6,359 nucleotides of DNA. Origin: an uncultured Clostridia bacterium. GTDB lineage: Bacteria; Bacillota; Clostridia; Oscillospirales; Acutalibacteraceae. The notes beneath the pieces were generated by a model that did not search any database, was not told the DNA's origin, and worked only from the letters and a program-made list of their open reading frames with translations. Position numbers and translations under genes: made by a program. Positions 1 through 5,560 of the stretch are shown piece by piece (within the stretch, counting starts at the first letter, position 1; each line of letters starts with the position of its first letter). The stretch lies in assembly GCA_947171615.1 (NCBI GenBank), contig CAMVYG010000132.1:1-6359 (forward strand), in the 5' to 3' direction.

Positions 1-182
1 ATATTGCACTCGGCAATCCCGCAGTCAATAAAACGCTCCGGGTATTTTTTCTTAAAAATTCCCGTTTTTGTCGCCTCCGCCAGATCAGCGTCCAGCACTA
101 CAACAGCGGGGTTTGTTTCCGCCAGGGCGGTCACCGCTTCTCCAAAGCTTTCTCTTGTTGCCTTTTTTACAATTTCACGCAT
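1..182 (-). CDS. Transketolase C-terminal subunit (partial, 5' part of gene)
   Basis: This is the beginning of the second half of a split transketolase; the rest lies beyond the left edge. Sixty complete codons are visible. The peptide begins MREIVKKATRESFGEA, continues with the pyrimidine-binding-domain pattern VVVLDADLAEATKT, and reaches FIDCGIAECN, where the next codon starts AT (family members commonly have Met in the GIAEQNM motif). In this enzyme the subunit supplies the pyrimidine-binding half of the thiamine diphosphate site and pairs with the N-terminal subunit encoded just upstream. The ATG at 182-180 is chosen because GGAGG lies 9 nt before it. It overlaps the stop of the upstream gene by 8 nt, which points to translational coupling. 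Identity is confident although only about a fifth of the usual length is present. Confidence 0.9.
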   Translation of the reverse strand, partial: MREIVKKATRESFGEAVTALAETNPAVVVLDADLAEATKTGIFKKKYPERFIDCGIAECN

Positions 183-1020
183 GCAGCAGCACCTCCAAGC
201 TCGCTTCCAGTTCTTTTCTGGCGGTTTCATATTCCTCTCCATTGGGAGCCTTTCCATGCCATCCCGCCTGATTTTCCATAAAGGAAACGCCTTTTCCCTT
301 TATGGTCTTCGCGATGATGGCAAAAGGCTTTCCCTTGCAGGTTCTGGCGGCGGAAAGCGCCTGTTCCAGCTCTTCAAAGCTGTTGCCGTCAATATTCACG
401 ACCTCAAACCCGAAGGCCTGGAATTTCTCGTCCAGAGGCTCAGGGCCGCCCACCTGAGAAATGGGGCCGTCGATCTGCAGGCCGTTATAGTCCACAATGA
501 CGCACAGGTTATCCAGCTTTTTGTGTCCGGCAAACATGGCTGCTTCCCACACCTGGCCTTCTTCGCTTTCGCCGTCTCCCAACAGGGCATAGACACGGTA
601 GTCCTTTTGATCCAACTTGCCCGCCATGGCCATTCCCACGGCACAGGAAATTCCCTGTCCCAGGCTGCCGGAGCTCATATCCACACCGGGAGTTCCCTTC
701 ATATCCGGGTGGCCTTGAAGCATCGATCCAACATGGCGCAGCCTTTGCAGCTCCTCTTCGCCAAAATAGCCGCGCTGAGCCAGCACGGCATACAGACCGG
801 GAGCACAATGGCCCTTGGAAAGCACAAAGCGGTCCCTGTTTTCATCCTTTGGATTTTCGGGGTCGATCCTCATTTCCTTAAAATACAGATACGTAAAAAT
901 TTCCGCTGAAGAAAGAGAGCCGCCGGGATGCCCGGACTTTGCATGGTACACACCCTCCAAAATTCCCAGGCGAACCCTTGCCGCCGTGATTTGCAGGTCT
1001 TTCAGCTCCTGTGCTTCCAT
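175..1020 (-). CDS. Transketolase N-terminal subunit
   Basis: This 281-residue protein is the thiamine-diphosphate-binding half of a two-subunit transketolase, a cytosolic enzyme that moves two-carbon units between sugar phosphates in the non-oxidative pentose phosphate pathway. Visible motifs are GHPGGSLS (residues 30-37), SKGHCAPGLYA (68-78, with the conserved His71), GSLGQGIS (118-125), and the ThDP/Mg motif starting GDGESEEGQ at 148 and ending at Asn179 of DYNGLQ. The length matches stand-alone N-terminal subunits; single-chain transketolases are about 650 residues. The start ATG at 1020-1018 has a GGAAAGGA element about 12 nt upstream, a rather long spacing. The C-terminal subunit gene follows with an 8-nt overlap, so both should be made in equal amounts. 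A good promoter lies about 60 nt upstream, with a small 6-bp inverted repeat (TCTGTC/GACAGA, 1051-1065) in the short leader. Confidence 0.95.
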   Translation of the reverse strand: MEAQELKDLQITAARVRLGILEGVYHAKSGHPGGSLSSAEIFTYLYFKEMRIDPENPKDENRDRFVLSKGHCAPGLYAVLAQRGYFGEEELQRLRHVGSMLQGHPDMKGTPGVDMSSGSLGQGISCAVGMAMAGKLDQKDYRVYALLGDGESEEGQVWEAAMFAGHKKLDNLCVIVDYNGLQIDGPISQVGGPEPLDEKFQAFGFEVVNIDGNSFEELEQALSAARTCKGKPFAIIAKTIKGKGVSFMENQAGWHGKAPNGEEYETARKELEASLEVLLHA

Positions 1021-1078
1021 TCTCTGAACCAGTCCTTTCCAAATCCGTTTTCTGTCTGTGACAGAGCGATACGAAAAA

Positions 1079-1107
1079 AGTATATCCTATTTCCCGAAAG
1101 AAAGCAA
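1079..1107 (-). promoter_or_regulatory. Sigma-A-like promoter for the transketolase pair
   Basis: Read on the minus strand, TTGCTT (1107-1102) is followed by a 17-bp spacer and then TATACT (1084-1079). The -10 box matches the consensus at five of six positions and the spacing is ideal. Transcription would start near 1072, giving a leader of about 50 nt. It is the only convincing promoter seen between this operon and the divergent gene at 1292. Confidence 0.6.
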
Positions 1108-1258
1108 TCCCGAGTTTTGTGGTTTTCCCGGTCAGCGCATCCCGAACCACTGCCCCAATCATACTGAAAAACCCATCCCATCATTGAGAAAATTTGCTTT
1201 CTGCTTCCGTATAAAGACAACGGGAAGGAACAAAAATAGGAATGTAATTTTTGTATCT

Positions 1259-1273
1259 CCGCGCCATACGCGG
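1259..1273 (+). repeat. Short GC hairpin just upstream of the DUF3892 ribosome binding site
   Basis: CCGCG (1259-1263) and CGCGG (1269-1273) are perfect complements around a 5-nt loop, CCATA. The stem ends immediately before the ribosome binding site GGAAAGGAAGG (1273-1283). It would be a 5' leader hairpin that could stabilise the mRNA or modulate ribosome access. Five base pairs can arise by chance, so this is only suggestive. Confidence 0.35.
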
Positions 1274-1291
1274 GAAAGGAAGGTAACTACC

Positions 1292-1606
1292 ATGAATCAG
1301 GAAAAAAACGGCAGAATCGGAAATCTGCCCGCAAACATCAACATTATGAACCCTGTTCCCAATAAGGACGCCAAAAGCATTGCCCGGCTGGTACGCAAAA
1401 ATGGAAAAATTTCCGGGTATGAGCTTTCGGACGGTACCGTGCTTTCCAAACGGGACGGCGTCTCTCTGGCAAAGCAGGGAGGAATCCGAGGGGTAGCTAT
1501 CGCCAGCCGGAACGGCAGCGAATACCTGCGTTCTCTGCCTGATGGCGATGAAAACAACAATTTGGGCGATCTCCCCTCCACCTCCGCTGAAAACGTAATG
1601 CGGTAA
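1292..1606 (+). CDS. DUF3892-type small protein
   Basis: This 104-residue protein of unknown function resembles the DUF3892 family as I remember it. The family-like core spans about residues 30-95: IARLVRKNGKISGYELSDG, then LAKQGGIRGVAIASRNGSEYLRS, and the ending PDGDENNNLGDLP. The signature features are the GYELSDGT strand pair, the G-I-x-GV-x-I segment, the YLRS motif and the acidic/Asn-rich NNLxxLP tail. There is no signal peptide, membrane segment or cysteine, so it is probably cytosolic. The ATG at 1292 is chosen because a strong purine-rich site (GGAAGG at 1278-1283) lies 8 nt upstream; longer in-frame readings back to 1058 lack such a site and read like non-coding DNA. The gene stands alone, diverging from transketolase and converging on hrb, with its own terminator. 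The molecular role is unknown. Confidence 0.8.
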   Translation: MNQEKNGRIGNLPANINIMNPVPNKDAKSIARLVRKNGKISGYELSDGTVLSKRDGVSLAKQGGIRGVAIASRNGSEYLRSLPDGDENNNLGDLPSTSAENVMR

Positions 1607-1637
1607 GCATCTGCCACAAATCATAATCTCGTAAAAA

Positions 1638-1679
1638 CGCCCTCCATGGTCAGATTCCATGGCGGGCGCTCTGCTTTTT
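1638..1679. terminator. Bidirectional intrinsic terminator between convergent genes
   Basis: Arms at 1638-1649 (CGCCCTCCATGG) and 1657-1668 (CCATGGCGGGCG) form a 12-bp stem with one T-C mismatch and a 7-nt loop. On the plus strand a T run (CTGCTTTTTATT) follows at 1671-1682. On the minus strand the sequence after the stem is TTTTTACG (1637-1630). It lies 31 nt after the DUF3892 stop and 20 nt past the hrb stop, so it probably serves both convergent genes. Confidence 0.85.
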
Positions 1680-1687
1680 ATTCCTCT

Positions 1688-2359
1688 TTATTTTTTCCTT
1701 ACAAATGCTTTTTTCGGCATTTTGCAGATGGGACATACCCAATCCTCCGGTAGTTCTTCAAAACCAACACGGGGATCACTGTACACATATCCGCACACCG
1801 AGCAGACAAAGCTTTCTCCGCTGCTCTTGTCAAAAGTGCTTTCCGGCGGCAGATATGTAGGCGATTTCAGCGAGGCGGCCCCGCCCAAACGCTCTACATA
1901 GTATTCATAGCTCATCGGCGTACCCACTGCTTCATCGCTTCCCGCAATGATTTCCGCGATCAAAAGCTTTTGTCCGGCAATTTCCACTTTTTCCCTGACC
2001 TGACACAAAAACCAGCAGCAGGTATTTTCCTTAATGACCGGCACACCTTCTGCCAGCACCTTATGCCTGATATTTTCCAGCTTATCTGCTTTTCTGCCTG
2101 AAACAAACCCAAGAGCGCCGATCACCGTAGCGGGCGTATCCTCGGAAAGCACGGAAATCGTAAAAAGTCCGGTTTTCTCGATACATTCGGCGCTGTAGTT
2201 TGCCTTATTCAAGCTGACCGCTACAAAAGGAGCCACGGAAGCAGTCGCTTTGGAAATCTGCATGACAGAATTGACAATACAGGCGTTTTGCCGTTTTCCG
2301 TCCTTCACGCCTACAGCGCATAAGCTGTGCGGAAGATTTCTCAGAACTGAGGGTTTCAT
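1688..2359 (-). CDS. hrb: Flavin reductase-rubredoxin fusion (high-molecular-weight rubredoxin, Hrb-like)
   Basis: This 223-residue cytosolic redox protein has an FMN-binding flavin-reductase-like domain (about residues 1-160, flavoredoxin type; TTAS-like segment QISKATASVAPFVAVSL at 34-50) and a C-terminal rubredoxin domain (184-221). The rubredoxin iron ligands are Cys186, Cys189 (CSVCG), Cys209 and Cys212 (CPIC). In Moorella, Hrb passes NADH electrons to the flavodiiron protein FprA, which reduces oxygen or nitric oxide; that role is inferred here from architecture. Only 19 residues separate the two Cys pairs, against about 29 in classical rubredoxin, so the loop is compact. Lys213 replaces the Gly normally seen after the last Cys. 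No FprA gene is in the window. The ATG at 2359-2357 has AAGGA about 10 nt upstream. It follows rarA after 126 nt and ends at a bidirectional terminator. The family is clear; the exact electron partner is not. Confidence 0.85.
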   Translation of the reverse strand: MKPSVLRNLPHSLCAVGVKDGKRQNACIVNSVMQISKATASVAPFVAVSLNKANYSAECIEKTGLFTISVLSEDTPATVIGALGFVSGRKADKLENIRHKVLAEGVPVIKENTCCWFLCQVREKVEIAGQKLLIAEIIAGSDEAVGTPMSYEYYVERLGGAASLKSPTYLPPESTFDKSSGESFVCSVCGYVYSDPRVGFEELPEDWVCPICKMPKKAFVRKK

Positions 2360-2454
2360 GAAACCACTTTCCTTTCTATGCTCGGAAAATCGGAAACTTG
2401 TTTCCGATCTTTTTCATCGTTTTCTTTTTTATCCTCGGCCGCCCTTACTATCAT
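2356..2454 (-). CDS. Candidate 32-residue micro-ORF overlapping the hrb start
   Basis: An ATG at 2454-2452 is preceded by AGGA with 8-nt spacing. It opens a 32-codon frame, beginning MIVRAAEDKKENDEKDRKQV, whose TGA overlaps the hrb ATG by 4 nt (ATGA). It starts 31 nt after the rarA stop. The peptide is very hydrophilic and charged, with no recognisable domain. The ribosome binding site and stop-start overlap suggest a translated coupling leader. However, a frame this short is common by chance and the peptide composition partly reflects A-rich DNA. It contains the 9-bp palindrome at 2389-2408. Probably not a conserved protein; it may be a cis-acting upstream ORF. Confidence 0.22.
   Translation of the reverse strand: MIVRAAEDKKENDEKDRKQVSDFPSIERKVVS
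2389..2408. repeat. Perfect 9-bp palindrome upstream of hrb (operator or weak rarA terminator)
   Basis: ATCGGAAAC (2389-2397) and GTTTCCGAT (2400-2408) are exact complements around two bases. On the minus strand the element is preceded by AAAAAG and followed by TTTTCC, so it could be a weak intrinsic terminator after rarA. It lies only about 30 nt before the hrb ATG, so it could equally be a repressor site or an mRNA hairpin. It matches no operator I recognise; the Rex and NsrR consensus sequences differ. Confidence 0.5.
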
Positions 2455-2485
2455 ACAAGCTTTCCTATCAGTTTATTCTTTCCTT

Positions 2486-3751
2486 TCAGGTTCCTTTTAT
2501 TTTTTCCCAATAAGCCCGAAAGCTCTGTTCGTTTTTATTATCGCCGTATTCGTAATAGGATGCGCCCAGCAAAGCATCTGGCAAATATTGCTGGGAAACC
2601 CAATGATTGGGAAACACGTGAGGATACTGATAGAATTGGCCTTTTTGCTCCACCTCGGCGCTGTCATAATGTTTATTCTGAAGGCATCGGGGGATCGGCC
2701 CGGTTTTGCCCGCCTGAACATCCGCCATGGCCTTTTCGATGGCGTTAGCACCCGAATTGGATTTCGGCGCGGTGCTTACCAGGATCACCGCGTCTCCCAG
2801 AGGAATTCCGGCCTCCGGCAGCCCCACCATCATCGCGGCATCTACCGCGGCCTTTACAATGGGAATGATCTGCGGCCAGGCAAGGCCCACGTCCTCACAG
2901 GCACAAACCATCAGACGACGGCAGGCGGAGGGCAGGTCTCCCGCCTCCAAAAGCCTTGCCAGATAATGAAGAGCGGCGTCCGGGTCAGAGCCCCGCATAG
3001 ACTTTTGAAAAGCCGATAAAATATCGTAATGCTCATCTCCACCCCTATCATACCGAAGCGAACTTTTTTGGGTAAGCTCTTTCGCGCTTTCCAAAGTAAT
3101 GGCCATCTCGGATTCTCCCCTGTCACAGGTAAGGGTACAAAGCTCTGCCGCATTCATTGCCTTGCGCACATCGCCGCCGCATGCAGAGGAAATGTGCCTG
3201 CACACCCCTTCTTCCAGCCGAAACTCCCTGCCCTGCTCCTCGGCGATCAGAGAAAAGGCCCGCTCTACAGCTTTTTCGATTTCTTCCCGTTCCACAGGCT
3301 TGAATTCAAACACGGTAGAACGGCTTAAAATGGCGTTATATACATAAAAATACGGATTTTCCGTGGTGGAAGCGATCAGAGTAATGCTTCCGTTTTCAAT
3401 AAACTCCAGAAGGGTCTGCTGCTGTTTTTTATTAAAGTACTGGATCTCATCAAGGTACAGCAGAATCCCATTCATGCTTTCAAAGGTACCGATCCGGGAC
3501 ACTGCTTCCTTGATATCCGCAGTGGAAGCCGTGGTGCCGTTGAGTTTGACCAAAAGCATGTCTGTGTTTTTAGCGATAATTGACGCTACGGTAGTTTTTC
3601 CCACACCGGAGGGACCGTAAAATACCATATTGGGAATTTGACCGGACTCAATAATTTTTCGCAAAGCCCTGCCGGAGCCGAGAATATGCTTCTGGCCTAC
3701 CACATCGTCCAGAGAAGCCGGACGTATTCTGTCTGCAAGAGGCGCGGGCAT
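2486..3751 (-). CDS. rarA: Replication-associated recombination protein A (AAA+ ATPase RarA/MgsA)
   Basis: This 421-residue AAA+ ATPase belongs to the RarA/MgsA/WRNIP1 family, relatives of clamp loaders and RuvB that act at stalled replication forks. From the ATG used here: N-terminal PLADRIRPASLDDVVGQKHILG, Walker A GPSGVGKT (46-53), Walker B LLYLDE (97-102), sensor 1 STTENP (128-133), and the arginine-finger segment LSRS (Arg144). The C-terminal half carries the family's tetramerisation region, including SALQKS-like SAFQKSMRGSDPDAALHYLARLLEAGD and CEDVGLAWP. The length matches family members of about 420-450 residues. The start is the ATG at 3751-3749, with AAGGGTGG 5 nt upstream. A GTG nine bases earlier (3760) is in frame but lies inside that ribosome binding site, so it is unlikely. 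It follows the 69-residue gene after 43 nt, probably in the glyA operon. Confidence 0.95.
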   Translation of the reverse strand: MPAPLADRIRPASLDDVVGQKHILGSGRALRKIIESGQIPNMVFYGPSGVGKTTVASIIAKNTDMLLVKLNGTTASTADIKEAVSRIGTFESMNGILLYLDEIQYFNKKQQQTLLEFIENGSITLIASTTENPYFYVYNAILSRSTVFEFKPVEREEIEKAVERAFSLIAEEQGREFRLEEGVCRHISSACGGDVRKAMNAAELCTLTCDRGESEMAITLESAKELTQKSSLRYDRGGDEHYDILSAFQKSMRGSDPDAALHYLARLLEAGDLPSACRRLMVCACEDVGLAWPQIIPIVKAAVDAAMMVGLPEAGIPLGDAVILVSTAPKSNSGANAIEKAMADVQAGKTGPIPRCLQNKHYDSAEVEQKGQFYQYPHVFPNHWVSQQYLPDALLGASYYEYGDNKNEQSFRAYWEKIKGT

Positions 3752-3794
3752 AAAAACCACCCTTCAAAAATAATCAAAAAACAGCGGCAAAGTC

Positions 3795-4004
3795 TTACTG
3801 CTCCGCTTCAGTTTTCTCCAGCAGGCCGAAAAGGCCATACAGGGAAAGCATATCCTGATACAGCATTTTGTTTCCCATCAACTGCCGGTATGTAGCGGAT
3901 TTTGTCTGACCGGCCGCTTTCAGCCGATCCATCTGCTCTATGGTTTCCGCTTGCCTTTTCAGGATAAAAGCAAGCATCTCTTCAAACGCTTTTTCTCTAT
4001 CCAT
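3795..4004 (-). CDS. Unrecognised 69-residue helical protein in the glyA-rarA operon
   Basis: I do not recognise a family. The protein runs from MDREKAFEEMLAFILKRQAE to LLEKTEAEQ and looks almost wholly alpha-helical: an amphipathic first helix (about 2-30), a short turn near Gly32 (KAAGQTKS), and a second helix (about 36-64) with a hydrophobic patch MLSLYGLFGLL. There is no Cys, metal motif, signal peptide or clear membrane span. It is a real gene in my judgement because it starts with ATG behind a strong AGGAG (5-nt spacing) only 12 nt after the glyA stop, and it fills the gap before rarA on the same strand. A small adaptor or dimeric helical-hairpin protein is possible, but no function can be assigned. 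Confidence 0.7.
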   Translation of the reverse strand: MDREKAFEEMLAFILKRQAETIEQMDRLKAAGQTKSATYRQLMGNKMLYQDMLSLYGLFGLLEKTEAEQ

Positions 4005-4016
4005 CTGTTCTCCTGA

Positions 4017-5282
4017 TTACTGATACAGCGGATATTTTCCGCAGATCGCCTCTACCCTGCTTTGCAGCTCCGGCACATGATTTTCAAAGCCGTCCTCCAT
4101 GGCAAGGGCAATGCAGGCGGCGATCTCGTTCATATCCTCTTCCTTCAAGCCTCTGGTGGTGACGGCAGGCGTTCCAAGCCGGACGCCGCTGGTGGTAAAG
4201 GGACTGCGTTTTTCTCCCGGAACCGTATTCTTATTGGCGGTGATATACACCTCATCCAGCCGGTGCTCCAGCTCTTTTCCGGTCAGCTCGCTTTCCGAAA
4301 GGTCAATGAGCATCAAATGATTGTCCGTACCACCGGAAACCAATTTTACGCCCCGCTTCAAAAGACCTTCCGCCAGCGCCGCGGCATTCTTCACCACCTG
4401 CTGACCATAAGCCTTGAACTCCGGCTGAAGCGCCTCGCCCAGGCAGACGGCCTTTCCGGCGATCACGTGCATCAGAGGGCCGCCCTGGGTACCGGGGAAA
4501 ATCGCCTTGTCGATCTGCTTTGCGTACTGCTCCCGGCAGAGGATCATACCGCCCCGGGGGCCCCGCAGGGTTTTGTGGGTGGTGGTTGTCACCACATCGG
4601 CATAGGGTACGGGATTTTGATGGCAGCCCGCCGCCACCAGCCCTGCGATATGGGCCATATCCACCATGAGATACGCACCGCAGGCATCGCAGATCTCCCG
4701 GAATTTCTGAAAATCTATGGCTCTGGGATAAGCGCTGGCGCCTGCCACGATCATTTTCGGCTGTTCCGCCATGGCCTGCTCCATTAGCTTTTCATAATTG
4801 ATCCGCCCGGTCTCGGCGTCCACCCCATAGGGGATAAAACGGTACAATGCCCCTGACATATTCACAGGAGAACCGTGGGTCAAATGCCCGCCCTCCGCAA
4901 GATTCATTCCCAACACCGTATCGCCGGGCTGCAAGAGCGCAAAATACACCGCCAGATTGGCCTGTGCGCCGGAATGGGGCTGCACGTTGGCATGCTCCGC
5001 ACCAAACAATTCACAAGCCCGCTCTCTGGCAATATTCTCTACAATATCCACGCACTGGCAGCCGCCATAATACCGCTTACCGGGATAGCCCTCCGCGTAT
5101 TTATTGGTCAGCACGCTGCCCATTGCCGCCATTACTGCGGGAGAAACGATATTTTCCGAAGCGATCAGCTCTAAGTTTCTGCGCTGACGGGCAAGCTCCT
5201 GCCCCATTGCCTCGCCTACCGCCCGATCCTTTTCCGTGACAAACCCGATGGAATCCATCAAATCCTGAAACATGCCGCTCAT
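4017..5282 (-). CDS. glyA: Serine hydroxymethyltransferase
   Basis: This PLP enzyme interconverts serine plus tetrahydrofolate with glycine plus 5,10-methylene-tetrahydrofolate, the main cytosolic entry of one-carbon units for purine, thymidylate and methionine synthesis. The 421 residues match the usual bacterial length. Motifs: LELIASENIVS (37-47), NKYAEGYPGKRYYGG (60-74), HSGAQAN (103-109), GGHLTHG (131-137), VDMAHIAGLVAAG (207-219, with PLP-contacting Asp208 and His211), and TTTTHKTLRGPRGG (232-245), where Lys237 forms the PLP Schiff base. All key residues are present. The start is uncertain between the ATG at 5282, where the purine-rich GGGAAAGG abuts the codon, and the ATG at 5273 (Met4), for which AAAGGA sits at a better 8-nt spacing. 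It is the first gene of the minus-strand operon, behind a strong promoter and a structured leader of about 220 nt. Confidence 0.97.
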   Translation of the reverse strand: MSGMFQDLMDSIGFVTEKDRAVGEAMGQELARQRRNLELIASENIVSPAVMAAMGSVLTNKYAEGYPGKRYYGGCQCVDIVENIARERACELFGAEHANVQPHSGAQANLAVYFALLQPGDTVLGMNLAEGGHLTHGSPVNMSGALYRFIPYGVDAETGRINYEKLMEQAMAEQPKMIVAGASAYPRAIDFQKFREICDACGAYLMVDMAHIAGLVAAGCHQNPVPYADVVTTTTHKTLRGPRGGMILCREQYAKQIDKAIFPGTQGGPLMHVIAGKAVCLGEALQPEFKAYGQQVVKNAAALAEGLLKRGVKLVSGGTDNHLMLIDLSESELTGKELEHRLDEVYITANKNTVPGEKRSPFTTSGVRLGTPAVTTRGLKEEDMNEIAACIALAMEDGFENHVPELQSRVEAICGKYPLYQ

Positions 5283-5290
5283 CCTTTCCC

Positions 5291-5325
5291 TGCAAACGCA
5301 ATAATTTTGAATATTCTGCGCTGCA
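5291..5325 (-). repeat. Bulged stem immediately before the glyA ribosome binding site
   Basis: On the minus strand TGCA-G-CGCA (5325-5317) can pair with TGCG-TT-TGCA (5300-5291), eight base pairs with a one-by-two internal bulge and an AT-rich 16-nt loop. The stem ends just before the glyA purine-rich site (GGGAAAGG). It may set ribosome access at glyA, but I see no complementary anti-Shine-Dalgarno arm. Confidence 0.35.
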
Positions 5326-5375
5326 TCTCACATATTGTATGCCCCATTTTCATCGTATACTACAACTTGCGTTTT

Positions 5376-5411
5376 ATGATACCAAAAGCACGGAACGTGC
5401 GTTGGTATCAT
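5376..5411 (-). repeat. Long perfect hairpin in the glyA leader
   Basis: ATGATACCAA (5376-5385 on the plus strand) and TTGGTATCAT (5402-5411) are exact 10-bp complements. Inside them GCACG (5388-5392) and CGTGC (5396-5400) form a further 5-bp stem with a 3-nt loop, separated from the outer stem by a small 2-by-1 internal loop. Total pairing is 15 bp over 36 nt. No T run follows on either strand, so it is not a standard intrinsic terminator. It lies about 100 nt upstream of glyA in the predicted mRNA leader. No known riboswitch class is recognised. Confidence 0.65.
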
Positions 5412-5432
5412 GTGTCCATCGCCCGTCTGAGT

Positions 5433-5455
5433 AAGAAGAGGCTCTGCTTCTTCTT
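5433..5455 (-). repeat. Second leader hairpin upstream of glyA
   Basis: AAGAAGA (5433-5439) and TCTTCTT (5449-5455) are exact 7-bp complements, with a 9-nt loop that may add two GC pairs (GC-AGA-GC). It lies 21 nt upstream of the larger hairpin in the same predicted glyA leader, making a tandem series of stems. The A/G-rich arm on the minus-strand transcript (AAGAAGAAG) is also a low-complexity stretch, so function is uncertain. Confidence 0.4.
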
Positions 5456-5485
5456 GCGAAGAACTGGGCGGGACAACTTTTAATT

Positions 5486-5517
5486 TATAATATCCGCTGC
5501 CCTTTGCGGATATTATA
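5486..5517. repeat. Perfect 12-bp inverted repeat covering the glyA -10 box
   Basis: TATAATATCCGC (5486-5497) and GCGGATATTATA (5506-5517) are exact complements around an 8-nt centre. The right arm contains the glyA -10 box on the minus strand and the left arm lies in the first transcribed bases. The symmetry creates a second TATAAT facing the divergent nth gene, though no good -35 accompanies it. Its position at the start site suits a repressor operator; a 5'-end mRNA hairpin is the alternative. Confidence 0.7.
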
Positions 5518-5540
5518 CCCGAAAAATCTTCCTCTGACAA
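5512..5540 (-). promoter_or_regulatory. Strong sigma-A promoter for the glyA operon
   Basis: Minus-strand TTGTCA (5540-5535), a 17-bp spacer and a perfect TATAAT (5517-5512) form a near-consensus promoter. AT-rich tracts directly upstream (5541-5565) resemble an UP element. The start site is expected near 5505, giving a leader of about 220 nt before glyA. The -10 box is part of the inverted repeat at 5486-5517. Confidence 0.8.
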
Positions 5541-5560
5541 CAGAAAAGGAAAAAATACTC

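Noticed and set aside
4..909. 301-codon plus-strand open frame opposite transketolase
   Set aside because: It is the antisense shadow of the transketolase genes, whose motifs are complete on the minus strand. Its peptide has no family resemblance.
1184..1215. Possible plus-strand promoter TTGAGA...TATAAA before the DUF3892 gene
   Set aside because: The -10-like box is good but the spacer is 20 bp, too long for a normal sigma-A promoter, and no better -35 is present. The true promoter of this gene remains unidentified.
4062..4787. 241-codon plus-strand open frame opposite glyA
   Set aside because: It is antisense to an intact serine hydroxymethyltransferase with a complete PLP site; no independent ribosome binding site or domain is seen.
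5376..5411. Intrinsic terminator between glyA and nth
   Set aside because: The hairpin is strong but neither flank has a T run, so it is not a canonical terminator.
5398..5460. ZTP, glycine or folate riboswitch, or T-box, in the glyA leader
   Set aside because: I looked for the conserved cores of these classes on the minus strand and found none. A covariance search would be decisive.
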